From positions 1,116,001-1,180,000 of the forward strand of contig NZ_OY787456.1 in NCBI RefSeq assembly GCF_963678875.1: DNA of 64,000 bases, read 5' to 3'. Shown here in pieces: positions 16,985 to 26,019 of this stretch (the first letter of the stretch is position 1; each line of letters starts with the position of its first letter). The notes beneath the pieces were generated by a model. It saw only the letters and a list, made by a program, of their open reading frames with translations, ran no database searches and was not told where the DNA came from. The translations under genes and the position numbers were made by a program. The DNA is from an uncultured Hyphomonas sp. (lineage in GTDB: Bacteria; Pseudomonadota; Alphaproteobacteria; Caulobacterales; Hyphomonadaceae).

Positions 16985-16998
16985 TGACAAAAATGTCA
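16985..16998. promoter_or_regulatory. Palindrome over tetR start, candidate operator
   Basis: TGACA-AAAA-TGTCA is a perfect inverted repeat spanning the ATG at 16993. TGACAAA also occurs at 16968-16976, and the whole 68-base divergent gap is AT-rich. TetR regulators usually bind such palindromes between themselves and a divergent target, which here would be the gene at 16070-16924. Prediction only. Confidence 0.45.
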
Positions 16999-17595
16999 AT
17001 AAAGAGTAACGACACCCCGAGAATCCGGCGCAGTCCGGAAGAGTCCCGCGCCAATATCCTGGCGGCGGCGGAGACGTTGTTGGTGGAACAGGGGCCACAA
17101 TCGCTGCGGCTGGCGGACGTGGCGAAGGCCGCGGGCGTCGCCAATGCCACCGTGCTGCACCATTTCGGTTCCATCGATGCGGTTCAGCAGGCGCTGATGG
17201 AGCGGATGATCGGCGAGCTTGTCGACAGCATCCTCGCCATCGAGATCCCGGCCGACGCACCGGCGGAGGCGCGCGCGGTCGGCCTGAAGACGCTGTTCGA
17301 CGCGCTGGAGACGCCGGGCGCCGCGCGCCTCGCCGCCTGGCTGGAACTGACGGACGAAACGAGCCGCCTGACGGTCGTGCGGGAAGCGGTTCAGCAGGTG
17401 GCGCAGAAAAAGATTTCTCAGGCTGGCGTGCCCGAAGACGTCGCCGAAGACATGATCCTGCTCAGCGTTACACTGGCCCTCGGCGTTGGCCTCTTCGGCC
17501 CGTCATTGGGCCGCCTGATCGGCAAGCCGGAAGGCCGGGCAAGGGAACTGACGCTGCAGATGCTGCTCGCAAACTTCCAGCGGTTGGTGGGGTGA
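16993..17595 (+). CDS. TetR family transcriptional regulator
   Basis: A 200-residue regulator with an N-terminal TetR DNA-binding domain (about 14-60): helix RANILAAAETLLVEQG followed by the recognition unit LADVAKAAGVANATVLHHFGS. The C-terminal helical part (65-200) would bind an unknown ligand. It is divergent from the PF10118-like gene with 68 bases between them and a palindrome over its own start, so it probably represses both. The related pair is commonly linked to lipid metabolism, which is an inference. Confidence 0.88.
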   Translation: MSIKSNDTPRIRRSPEESRANILAAAETLLVEQGPQSLRLADVAKAAGVANATVLHHFGSIDAVQQALMERMIGELVDSILAIEIPADAPAEARAVGLKTLFDALETPGAARLAAWLELTDETSRLTVVREAVQQVAQKKISQAGVPEDVAEDMILLSVTLALGVGLFGPSLGRLIGKPEGRARELTLQMLLANFQRLVG

Positions 17596-17632
17596 GTTTT
17601 TCATCGACGTCCGGACCCGACGAGGCAAGTTT

Positions 17633-18577
17633 TCAGACCCGGCAGTTCATCCTATTCAAGGTACCTTCGGCAAGCTCGATTTGCTCGATCAGGGAGTTTC
17701 CGTAACTATTTGCCACATCGAAAAAGATGCGCTCCGCAGCCAGAGCTTCAGCCAATCGCGGTTGGTTTATCACCATGTCCTCCGGTGCAAGCAAACGCCT
17801 AACGGACTGCAAATAAGCCTCTGCGTAACTTACAACTGTATTGTAATTGGCCCTGCTTCCCTCGAAAGCGTGATAGACGCTTTCGAGCTCACTCAAGTCA
17901 ACAATGCTGATTCTACGAACAACACTTTGATTTGCATTCCAAGCAGCACGGACCATGACGTATCGCTTTCCTTCCATATCAGACAGCGATTGCATGGCTG
18001 TTCCAGTGTTCTGAATGGTGGATGCAATTGCCTGGGCGCTTAATTCGAAGCGTGCACGCTCAAGACGGGAATCCAGTTTTCCTGAATTATCAAGAAGCTC
18101 CATTCTCTGCGTGGCCATTTTGAAAGCGCTTGGACTGACAATGCCTGAGTCGATATTCTGCGTCGGAAACATCAATCCCATGATGCTTTGGCTATCTTCA
18201 CGCAGGGCATTCGCAACTATGGTGGCATTGTTCAGTATGGTCGCAGAGTTCTTTGCTAGTTCGCGAGCAGTATTCCGGTTTTCAGCCAGTTCGGTACAAA
18301 TGGTTCTTACAGCCGCGGTCTGTTCTGCCTTGGACAATTCTCGATATTTGAGACCGAAAGCCAGCACTGTAACTGCTATGGCTCCGAGAAATCCAAATAG
18401 GATAAGACGTTTGAGTAGATCGTAACTTTGGCTCTGATTGACTTGCCTTAACAAGCCTGAACGCAGTACGCCGTGGGCGAAACCGAAGAAGAGCAACAAT
18501 CCGAAACCCGTCAGCACAAGTGGGTCGCTCAGATACTGGGCAATGCTGGCGAAGCCCTCCATTTGCTTGTCAGGCAT
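17633..18577 (-). CDS. Membrane protein of unknown function, atypical composition
   Basis: A 314-residue protein. Two hydrophobic helices (about residues 17-37 and 54-76) are followed by a long helical region (80-314) rich in Ala, Asn, Gln and Ser, with probable coiled coils and single cysteines near residue 94 and at the end (NRMNCRV). The gene is clearly AT-richer than its neighbours and uses rarer codons, which suggests recent acquisition. The flanking spacer 18578-18722 is also AT-richer. No domain was recognised. The layout (two anchors plus an extracytoplasmic or cytoplasmic helical sensor) recalls chemosensor-like proteins, but no signalling domain is visible. Confidence 0.7.
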   Translation of the reverse strand: MPDKQMEGFASIAQYLSDPLVLTGFGLLLFFGFAHGVLRSGLLRQVNQSQSYDLLKRLILFGFLGAIAVTVLAFGLKYRELSKAEQTAAVRTICTELAENRNTARELAKNSATILNNATIVANALREDSQSIMGLMFPTQNIDSGIVSPSAFKMATQRMELLDNSGKLDSRLERARFELSAQAIASTIQNTGTAMQSLSDMEGKRYVMVRAAWNANQSVVRRISIVDLSELESVYHAFEGSRANYNTVVSYAEAYLQSVRRLLAPEDMVINQPRLAEALAAERIFFDVANSYGNSLIEQIELAEGTLNRMNCRV

Positions 18578-18722
18578 TGATCATCCCCCTTCAGGCAATT
18601 CAACCTAATATAGGGTATGTTTCTAATTTCACGCAAATCACCAACGCAAGAGAGCACGAGCATGAGTGCGATGCGCGCGCTAAATTGTACGTATTGTTTG
18701 TTCGCTTAGAGACGGATTTGGC

Positions 18723-19721
18723 TTACCCGCCCAACGTCTCCGCCGCCTTCTCCGCGAAGTACGTGATAATCCCGCTTGCGCCGGCGCGTTTGAAGCACAT
18801 CAGGCTTTCCATGATCACGCGGTCGCCGTCGATCCAGCCGTTCTGGGCGGCGGCCATGATCTGGGCGTATTCGCCGGAGACCTGGTAGGCGAGCGTCGGC
18901 ACGCCGAACGTGCTCGAGACACGCTGCACAATGTCCAGATACGGAAGACCTGGTTTCACCATCACCATGTCGGCGCCTTCGGCGAGGTCGAGCGCAACTT
19001 CGCGCAGGGCTTCCTCGGAATTGGCCGGGTCCTGCTGGTAGGTCTTCTTGTCGCCCGAGAGGGCCTGGGCCGAGCCAATGGCGTCGCGATAGGGGCCGTA
19101 GAAGCCGGAGGCATATTTCGCGGCGTAGGACAGGATCATCATATTGGTGAAGCCTTCCTCGTCGAAGGCTTCGCGGATGGCGCCGATGCGACCGTCCATC
19201 ATGTCCGACGGGGCGACAATGTCCGCGCCAGCCTGCGCATGGGCGAGGGCCTGTTTCACGAGCCGCTCCACGGTTGCGTCATTCGGGATCGTGCCGTCGG
19301 AGTCCAGCAGGCCATCATGGCCGTGGCTGGTATAGGCGTCGAGCGCGACATCGGTGATCAGGCCGACGCCGGGGGCGGCATCCTTCATGGCGCGCAGGGC
19401 GCGGGGGACCAGGCCATCCGGGTCCAGCGCGCCGGTGCCTTCCTCGTCTTTCCCTTCCGGGCCGATATAGGGGAAGAGCGCGATGGCCGGGATGCCGAGG
19501 CTTTCGGCCCGCTTCGCCGTCTTCGCCGCTTCCTCGACGCTCAGCCGGTCGATGCCCGGCAGGCTGCCCACCGGTGTGCGGCCTTCGCCATCATGGATGA
19601 AGACGGCCCAGACAAGGTCTGCCGGGGTGAGCGTATTCTCGGCGACGAGACTGCGGACCCATGGCGACTGGCGCAGGCGCCGCATGCGGGTGTTCGGGAA
19701 GGATTGGGGAAACTGTGTCAT
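18723..19721 (-). CDS. hemB: Delta-aminolevulinic acid dehydratase (porphobilinogen synthase)
   Basis: A complete 332-residue HemB, which condenses two 5-aminolevulinate molecules to porphobilinogen in haem synthesis. The Schiff-base lysines are K202 (SYAAKYASGFYGP) and K256 (VMVKPGLPYLD). The metal loop reads DVALDAYTSHGHDG (124-137), with Asp and Ala where zinc enzymes have three cysteines, so this is the magnesium-dependent, Asp-type enzyme. The N-terminal motif RMRRLRQSPWVR is also typical. The gene is monocistronic by spacing. Confidence 0.97.
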   Translation of the reverse strand: MTQFPQSFPNTRMRRLRQSPWVRSLVAENTLTPADLVWAVFIHDGEGRTPVGSLPGIDRLSVEEAAKTAKRAESLGIPAIALFPYIGPEGKDEEGTGALDPDGLVPRALRAMKDAAPGVGLITDVALDAYTSHGHDGLLDSDGTIPNDATVERLVKQALAHAQAGADIVAPSDMMDGRIGAIREAFDEEGFTNMMILSYAAKYASGFYGPYRDAIGSAQALSGDKKTYQQDPANSEEALREVALDLAEGADMVMVKPGLPYLDIVQRVSSTFGVPTLAYQVSGEYAQIMAAAQNGWIDGDRVIMESLMCFKRAGASGIITYFAEKAAETLGG

Positions 19722-19751
19722 GGCCCTGTGAGTGCGCCAAAACGCGGCCGC

Positions 19752-20288
19752 TTACAACCAGCCAATCTTACGCACCATGAAACAGCGCTGAGAGACGTCG
19801 AGGCTCTCGGCCTGGATCTTTTCCAGATCCAGCATCCAGTTGGCCATGTCTTTCCGGGGCAGCTCGCGGAAACCCAGCTTGCCGTAGAAAGGTGCGTTCC
19901 ATGGCACGTCCCGGAAGGTGGAAAGGGTCACCTGCTTTATACGGCGCAGCTTGGCCAATTGCAGCACGCAGCGCACGAGGTCTGCCCCGAGGCCCCGGCG
20001 GCCGAAATCGGGGTGCACGCTGAGCTGGTCGAGGTAGAGCGTACCGCCGCGGCGCGAGACAAGTGCGAAGCCCACGGCCGTGCCGTCGCTTGTACTGATT
20101 TTCAGCAGGTCACCGGCCTCGATCGCCTGCTGCATCACGGCTTCCGGCACGTGATCGTGCAGCGCATCGTCGGTGAGCAGGCCCGTCGGCGCGAACAGCT
20201 GGCCAGCGGCCAGGTCCACCGCGATCAGGCGTGCGATATCCTCCGGCAGCGCTGGCGCGATATCATATTCTGAGCGGGTCTGTTGCAT
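19752..20288 (-). CDS. GNAT family N-acetyltransferase
   Basis: A 178-residue acetyltransferase with the central strand TLYLDQLSVHPDFGRRGLGADLV carrying the acetyl-CoA loop RRGLG (about residue 96) and the late strand-helix TLSTFRDVPWNAPFYGKLGF. Substrate unknown. Two starts are possible: ATG at 20288, used here, or ATG at 20324, which adds 12 residues. Neither has a good ribosome site. It is divergent from the acyl-CoA dehydrogenase gene, with the palindrome GGGAATTCCC at 20308-20317 between them. Confidence 0.82.
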   Translation of the reverse strand: MQQTRSEYDIAPALPEDIARLIAVDLAAGQLFAPTGLLTDDALHDHVPEAVMQQAIEAGDLLKISTSDGTAVGFALVSRRGGTLYLDQLSVHPDFGRRGLGADLVRCVLQLAKLRRIKQVTLSTFRDVPWNAPFYGKLGFRELPRKDMANWMLDLEKIQAESLDVSQRCFMVRKIGWL

Positions 20289-20352
20289 TGACAATACCGG
20301 TAACACGGGGAATTCCCGACTCATTACTTGAGATAACCAAAAGGTGGAACCC

Positions 20353-21492
20353 ATGAGCGCGTTGTTTTCCGACGAACAATTGATGATTCGCGATATGGCG
20401 CGGAAGTTCGCGGAAGAAGAACTGCTGCCGAATTCCGAGGAATGGGACCAGAACAGCCACTTTCCGGTCGATGTGATCCGAAAGGCGGCGGAGCTTGGCT
20501 TCGCCAGCATCTATGTGAAGGAAGATGTCGGCGGCGCGGGCCTGACGCGCACGGATGCGGCGCTGATCTTCGAACAGCTGGCCTATGGCGATGTCTCCAC
20601 CTCGGCCTTTATTTCGATCCACAACATGGCGAGTTGGATGATCGACACGTTCGGCTCCGACGCGCAGCGTCAGGAATGGCTGCCGCGCCTGACGAGCATG
20701 GAGCTGATTGCCTCCTACTGCCTGACCGAGCCGGGCGCCGGATCGGACGCCGCGAGCCTCAAGACAAAGGCCGTCCGCGAGGGCGATGAGTATGTCATTA
20801 CCGGGGCGAAACAATTCATCTCTGGCGCGGGAACCTCGGACATCTATGTCCTGATGGCACGCACCTCCGACGATGGCGCGCGGGGCGTTTCGACCTTTAT
20901 CATCCCGAAGGATGCACCGGGCCTCAGCTTCGGCGCCAATGAGCGCAAGATGGGCTGGAAGAACCAGCCGACGCGGCAGGTCATCCTCGATGGCGTGCGC
21001 GTGCCGGCAGCCAACCGTGTGGGCGAGGAAGGCCAGGGCTTCAAATTCGCCATGGCGGGCCTCGATGGCGGGCGATTGAACATTGCGGCCTCGGCGCTTG
21101 GCGGGGCGCAGCTCGCGCTCGACAAGGCGCTGGCCTATGCGAAAGAGCGCGAGCAGTTCGGCAAGGCGATTGCGGACTTCCAGGCCACTCAGTTCAAGTT
21201 GGCCGACATGGAGACGGAGCTGCAGGCGGCCCGCGTGATGCTGTATGAAGCCGCCGGACGGCTGGACCGGAAAGACCCGGCTGCGACCCGCTGGTGCGCA
21301 ATGGCGAAGCGCTTCGTCACCGACACCGCGTTCAACGTTGCGAACAATGCGCTGCAGATCCATGGCGGCTATGGCTATCTCGCCGATTATGGCGTGGAGC
21401 GCATCGTCCGTGACCTGAGAGTGCACCAGATCCTCGAAGGCACGAACGAGATCATGCGCGTCATCATCAGCCGGGACATGCTGAAAGGCTGA
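20353..21492 (+). CDS. Acyl-CoA dehydrogenase, isobutyryl-CoA dehydrogenase-like
   Basis: A complete 379-residue flavin acyl-CoA dehydrogenase. It has the FAD/substrate motif CLTEPGAGSDAAS at 123-135, the C-terminal LQIHGGYGYLADYGVER, and the catalytic base E362 in QILEGTNEIMR. The combination ISIHNMASWMIDTFG near residue 88-101 is the pattern I associate with isobutyryl-CoA (ACAD8-like) enzymes of valine breakdown. A short-branched acyl-CoA is therefore the likely substrate. AAGGTGG precedes the ATG. Confidence 0.88.
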   Translation: MSALFSDEQLMIRDMARKFAEEELLPNSEEWDQNSHFPVDVIRKAAELGFASIYVKEDVGGAGLTRTDAALIFEQLAYGDVSTSAFISIHNMASWMIDTFGSDAQRQEWLPRLTSMELIASYCLTEPGAGSDAASLKTKAVREGDEYVITGAKQFISGAGTSDIYVLMARTSDDGARGVSTFIIPKDAPGLSFGANERKMGWKNQPTRQVILDGVRVPAANRVGEEGQGFKFAMAGLDGGRLNIAASALGGAQLALDKALAYAKEREQFGKAIADFQATQFKLADMETELQAARVMLYEAAGRLDRKDPAATRWCAMAKRFVTDTAFNVANNALQIHGGYGYLADYGVERIVRDLRVHQILEGTNEIMRVIISRDMLKG

Positions 21493-21644
21493 GCGGCCTG
21501 AAAACGCCGACTGAACATTACAAAAATTTGTGGCCCCGATGAGTGGCGCAGGCTGCTGTTTTTGCCGTAGTTTCCGCATTGTGGCTGGGGAAGCGCCGAT
21601 CTGACAATTGGCGCGGTGTCCACGCTAGCCATGAGGGATCCGTC

Positions 21645-22121
21645 ATGACGGTTGTCCGCGCAACTCTTGCAACCCTGTCCATCCTCGCTTTCGGCGCATG
21701 CGCCTCGACGACGCCCCATTTCAATGACGACATGATCATCCCCGGTGAACGGGTCGGTGATGTTGAACTCGGCATGTCGCTGGCAGAGCTCTTTGCCGTG
21801 AAGGGCGCGCCGCACAAGACGATCCCCATCGCAGGCACGGAAGCGACCAGCTACAATTATGACGGGCTGACTGTCGGGGCCGATGACAAGGTCTACTGGA
21901 TCATCGCGCGTGATGCGCGTTTCAGGACACCGGCCGGCGTCGCAAAAGGCAGTGAGCAGATCTTTACGCGCAGCGTCTACGGTACGCCGCGATGTGTCGT
22001 CACGCGCGGCGACATAACCGTCTACGACTACAATGACGTCTATTTCGAAGTCGAAAACGAGACCGGCAAGGTCAACCAGATCGGCATTCAGAAGAATACG
22101 CAGACCTGTAACGGGAGCTGA
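21645..22121 (+). CDS. Small lipoprotein, SmpA/OmlA-like layout
   Basis: A 158-residue protein with a signal peptide ending in the lipobox FGAC (Cys about residue 18). The mature part contains GERVGDVELGMSLAELFAVKGAP, a motif layout similar to SmpA/OmlA-type outer-membrane lipoproteins (small two-helix, three-strand domain), then a cysteine pair near the C-terminus (RCVVTRG and TQTCNGS) that could form a disulfide. Function unknown. GAGGG lies 8 bases before the ATG; an upstream extension in frame is rejected because the signal peptide starts here. Confidence 0.75.
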   Translation: MTVVRATLATLSILAFGACASTTPHFNDDMIIPGERVGDVELGMSLAELFAVKGAPHKTIPIAGTEATSYNYDGLTVGADDKVYWIIARDARFRTPAGVAKGSEQIFTRSVYGTPRCVVTRGDITVYDYNDVYFEVENETGKVNQIGIQKNTQTCNGS

Positions 22122-22139
22122 TTGCAGGGCCCGAACCCG

Positions 22140-22895
22140 TCAGTGGGAAAAGGCAGGCAGGACGTGGATGACGAAGTCTGCCGAAAAGTGGGCCACCATC
22201 GCCGCAAGCAATCCATGCCGCCAGTAACACCAGCCATACAGGCTGCCCACGGCGCAGTTTCCAAGGACCGTCGCCCAGATGGAAAACGGTGTTGCGGCGT
22301 CAAAGGATGCGAGTTGAGGCAGGTGAGCCATGCCGAAAGCCACAGCCGTCAGCACGATGATCAACCACATCATGACCGGGTGGGGCTCTGTCTGCCCCAG
22401 CAGACGGGACACGCTCCAGACCAGGAGGGTCATCAGGCCCAACCTGAACCAGACTTCTTCTCCGACGGCGGCGGCGATAGAGACCAGCAGGCTGCCCACA
22501 GGACCGCGAAAGCCCAATTCCGGCATGTCCGGCGGAGAATAGGGCAGCAGCGCCAGCTTCAACGCCACCATCCCGGCGCCAATCAGCAGGCCGAGCATAC
22601 CGGCGAGCCGTGCGCTTTTCAGCAATCGCGATCCCGTGCCGGGCACTTTGTCCAGGAGATCGATCAGCCGTGGCGCCCCGAGTCCTGTTTGTGGTCCGAG
22701 GGACAGGCCGAGCCACACCATGGGAAGCGTCACGAGCGACAGGACAAGTGCGCTGGGCAGGAGCACCGGCGCAACATCGTGACCCGCCTGAGCGACCCCA
22801 TAGGCAAGTCCTGCCAGTTGGGTCACCACCGTTAGCCCCCACAGGATGGCGAGAGGCAACAGGATGGGTGCAGATGTACGGAAATCAGGTTTCAT
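22140..22895 (-). CDS. CPBP family intramembrane metalloprotease
   Basis: A 251-residue polytopic membrane protein. The CPBP motifs are EEVWFR (E146, E147, R151), MAHLPQL and AHFSADFVIH, supplying the two glutamates and later histidine/aspartate expected of the Rce1-like active site. It is the second CPBP gene in the window but is only distantly similar to the one at 13411. The ATG at 22895 is chosen because the first helix begins directly after it; a longer in-frame extension would run into the upstream divergent gene. Confidence 0.85.
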   Translation of the reverse strand: MKPDFRTSAPILLPLAILWGLTVVTQLAGLAYGVAQAGHDVAPVLLPSALVLSLVTLPMVWLGLSLGPQTGLGAPRLIDLLDKVPGTGSRLLKSARLAGMLGLLIGAGMVALKLALLPYSPPDMPELGFRGPVGSLLVSIAAAVGEEVWFRLGLMTLLVWSVSRLLGQTEPHPVMMWLIIVLTAVAFGMAHLPQLASFDAATPFSIWATVLGNCAVGSLYGWCYWRHGLLAAMVAHFSADFVIHVLPAFSH

Positions 22896-23076
22896 GAAGT
22901 AATCGAGATGGTGGGTCCGATGAGCAGGCGGGCTCGGTTCAATATCGAATATCAATAAAAAGTCCAGTGCTTTTCTCCGCTCCGGACCTGTCGGCGCCGT
23001 CTTCTTCTGGCGGGCATTGAACCCACGTCCCTTATGCGGCACCGTGCGGCCAGTTTCTGGCGGATGGAGTTTCGGT

Positions 23077-25575
23077 ATGCGCGGCTTGGCGGTTTTCCTG
23101 TTTTCAGTTCTGGCACTGGTCTGGGCGGGGGCGGCAGCAGCTGACGGCGCCAAGAGCTGGGGGGAGGCGACGAGCGGCCTGACGCGCGCCGATGGCTTCC
23201 TGCCATTCTATGCCGACGCGAAGGGCGGCCGCATCCTCGCCGCTTTCCCGAAGCCGGATGAAGACGGCATCTCATTGCGTGCGATCCAGTCAACGGGACT
23301 GACGGCCGGGCTTGGCTCGAATCCGATCGGGCTGGACCGGGGCCGGTTCGATGGCGGCTCGATGGTCGCCTTCCGCCGCGTGGGCAAGAAGCTGGTCGTC
23401 GAGCATGAAAACTGGAACTATATCGCCAGCGCCGACAATCCGCTGGAGAAGCAGGCCGTACGCCAGTCCTTCGCCAGTTCCTTCCTCTGGTCCGGCGATG
23501 TGATCGCCGAAAGTGCCAGCGGCGAATTGTTGGTGGATATCTCCGGCTACCTGACGCGCGACGCGCTGGACGTGAAAGGCCGGCTGAAAAACAATCCGAA
23601 GGGCGGGTCATTCTCCCTCGCGGCCGACCGGTCCATGCCGGACGCCTCAGCCGCGCTGGCCTTTCCGGACAATGTCGAGTTCGACGCCTATCTCACGCTG
23701 ACCAGCGACGAGCCGAAAGCCGAAGTGCTGGCCACCGCGGCCGACGGCCGGGCGGTCACGCTTGTGCAGCATGTCTCGCTGGTGCGCCTGCCGGATGATG
23801 GGTACACGCCGCGCGCCTTCGACCTGCGCAGCGGCACGATTGATGTACCTTACTATGACTTCTCCGCGCCGCTGGAAGGCCAGGTGCGCAAGGCCTTCGC
23901 CCGCCGGTTCCGGCTCGAAAAGCAGGACCCAACCGCGGCATCCAGCCCGGCAAAAGAGCCGATTGTGTTCTATGTGGACTCCGGCGCGCCGCCGCAAATC
24001 CGCGATGCGCTGATTGAAGGGGCATCCTGGTGGGCCGATGCGTTTGCCGCAGCAGGCTTCCCGGATTCCTATCGTGTGGAAGTCCTGCCGGAAGGCGCCC
24101 ATCCGCTCGACATCCGCTATAATGTGATCCAGTGGGTGCATCGCCAGACGCGCGGCTGGTCTTATGGCGGCGGTGTCTATGATCCGCGTACGGGCGAAAT
24201 GCTGAAGGCGAACGTCATCCTCGGCAGCCAGCGCGTGCGTCAGGACCGGATGATCTTCGAAGGCCTCGCAGGCGCGTCGAAAACGGGCACGGGCGAAGCC
24301 GACGATCCGGTGCAGGTGGCGCTGTCCCGCATCCGCCAGCTTTCGGCGCACGAAGTGGGCCACACGCTCGGCTTTGCGCACAATTTTGCAGCCTCCACGA
24401 ATGACCGCGCCTCGGTGATGGATTATCCCGCGCCGTGGGTGAAGGTCAGCGAGAACGGCCAGCTTGATTTCTCAGAGGCCTATGGCGTCGGCATTGGCGA
24501 GTGGGACAAGGTCGCCACGACCTGGCTCTACGCACAATATCCGGAAGGCGCCGACGAGGATGCCGAAGGCGACAAGCTGTTGCGCGCCGCCTATGGCGAC
24601 GGCCTCCGCTTTGTAGATGATCCGGAAGCGCGCGGCACCGGCACGGCGCACCCCTTCGGCAGCGTCTGGGACAATGGCGAGGATGCGATTGCCGAGCTTT
24701 ACAACACGCTGCGTGTGCGGAAGATCGCGCTCGACCGTTTCGGCCTCGACGTGATCGAGCCGGGCGCGGACACGGCACGCCTTCGTCAGACACTGGTGCC
24801 GGTCTATCTCTACCATCGCTACCAGGTCGCGGCGGCGGCGAAGTCCGTCGGCGGGTATGAGTTCTATTATTCCCGGCGGGGCGATGGCGGCGGCATGGCG
24901 CAAGCCGTGACACCGCAGCGCCAGCGGGCGGCCCTTGCGGCGTTGCTCGTCACGCTCGAGCCGACCTCTCTCGACTTGCCGGACGGTGTGCTGAACCAGC
25001 TGACGCCGCCGCTCGCAGCCTTCTCCTACAACACCGGCGGGGCCGAATACTTCCCGGGTGATACCGGCCCGATGTTCGATCTTCTCGCCGCCGCCGATAC
25101 GGCGTCGCAGACGACCATCGATGCGCTGCTGCACCCGGCCCGCGCGGCGCGCCTGCTCGAGACCCACCGCCGTGATCCAGCTGCCCTGTCATTCGAAGAA
25201 GTGCTGGCAGGGCTGGAGCGGGAAGTCTTCACGCCCGCGCCGACACCGCGCCAGGCAGAGATCCGCCGCCGCCAGCAGGCGCGGTTTGTCTCTTCCCTGA
25301 TCACGCTCGCCAGCGATCCCGGCGCTGCGCCGGGCGTCACGATGCGGGCCGATGCGTTCCTGAAAGGGATGAGCCAGCGCCTGAAGCCAGCGCGCCGGAC
25401 CGATCCGGTCGACGCCGCCGCCCGCGAAGACCTGCAGCGCCGGATCGCTGCGCACCTGGACCGTCCGGCCCCGGCCATCGTGCCCGGCATGACGGAAGTC
25501 GAAATCCCGCCCGGCAGCCCCATCGGCGCCGGGGCAGGCGAAGAAGGCTGGTTCGACGATCTGGCGATGGACTAG
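23077..25575 (+). CDS. Secreted zinc-dependent metalloprotease (DUF5117/DUF4953 type)
   Basis: An 832-residue exported protein. A signal peptide (MRGLAVFLFSVLALVWAG) ends near residue 22. The zinc site is HEVGHTLGFAH from H425, the extended HExxHxxGxxH form of metzincins, followed by the usual MDYPAPW Met-turn region at about 450. The flanking regions (WNYIASADNPLEKQAV early; RYPRG-less helical C-terminal 560-832) fit the DUF5117-metalloprotease-DUF4953 architecture as I know it. It probably acts in the periplasm or outside. GGAG at 23065-23068 supports the ATG at 23077. Confidence 0.87.
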   Translation: MRGLAVFLFSVLALVWAGAAAADGAKSWGEATSGLTRADGFLPFYADAKGGRILAAFPKPDEDGISLRAIQSTGLTAGLGSNPIGLDRGRFDGGSMVAFRRVGKKLVVEHENWNYIASADNPLEKQAVRQSFASSFLWSGDVIAESASGELLVDISGYLTRDALDVKGRLKNNPKGGSFSLAADRSMPDASAALAFPDNVEFDAYLTLTSDEPKAEVLATAADGRAVTLVQHVSLVRLPDDGYTPRAFDLRSGTIDVPYYDFSAPLEGQVRKAFARRFRLEKQDPTAASSPAKEPIVFYVDSGAPPQIRDALIEGASWWADAFAAAGFPDSYRVEVLPEGAHPLDIRYNVIQWVHRQTRGWSYGGGVYDPRTGEMLKANVILGSQRVRQDRMIFEGLAGASKTGTGEADDPVQVALSRIRQLSAHEVGHTLGFAHNFAASTNDRASVMDYPAPWVKVSENGQLDFSEAYGVGIGEWDKVATTWLYAQYPEGADEDAEGDKLLRAAYGDGLRFVDDPEARGTGTAHPFGSVWDNGEDAIAELYNTLRVRKIALDRFGLDVIEPGADTARLRQTLVPVYLYHRYQVAAAAKSVGGYEFYYSRRGDGGGMAQAVTPQRQRAALAALLVTLEPTSLDLPDGVLNQLTPPLAAFSYNTGGAEYFPGDTGPMFDLLAAADTASQTTIDALLHPARAARLLETHRRDPAALSFEEVLAGLEREVFTPAPTPRQAEIRRRQQARFVSSLITLASDPGAAPGVTMRADAFLKGMSQRLKPARRTDPVDAAAREDLQRRIAAHLDRPAPAIVPGMTEVEIPPGSPIGAGAGEEGWFDDLAMD

Positions 25576-25632
25576 TGACGAGGTGAATGCCGCAGACCTA
25601 GAGCAAATACCTCAGCTGAAGGAACGCAAGCC

Positions 25633-25887
25633 GTGAAAAGCGGTTCGGCTAGAAGCACCTTTCTGACAGACCTGCGCAATATCATATTGTTGTGGCTGGC
25701 CGCTCTCATCGCAGTGAGTCTTGGGGTGCTGTTTGCGATGGATATGCCTTTAAAGATGATTCCGATGGTTTTTGTCCGTCTGATCTTTTCGCCATACATT
25801 CCTGCCTTCCTGATGCTCGTGGTCGTGCTTCTGCTTTATTCGGGTTGGGTGATCTGGTGGCGTGGAGCTTCTGGGCCAAAAGACTAG
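25633..25887 (+). CDS. Small two-helix membrane protein, unknown
   Basis: An 84-residue frame starting with GTG at 25633, preceded by AAGGA at 25619-25623. Two hydrophobic helices cover about residues 17-37 and 55-75, joined by a basic loop and followed by WWRGASGPKD. The hydrophobic pattern and base composition suggest a real inner-membrane peptide. It lies 57 bases after the metalloprotease gene in the same direction. No family recognised. Confidence 0.55.
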   Translation: MKSGSARSTFLTDLRNIILLWLAALIAVSLGVLFAMDMPLKMIPMVFVRLIFSPYIPAFLMLVVVLLLYSGWVIWWRGASGPKD

Positions 25888-26019
25888 CCTGGTGCTGACT
25901 TCTGCAAGCGGGACATACCGGCGGTATGTCCCGTTCCGCCGAGGAAACCGTTTTCCGGAGCGGCTGCAGGCGGTATAGTGGCACCCAAGATGCCTAAAAC
26001 GGCACATTGGGAGGAAGTC

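Noticed and set aside
20308..20317. GGGAATTCCC palindrome between two divergent genes
   Set aside because: Ten bases are too short to claim as an operator, with no second site or regulator nearby.
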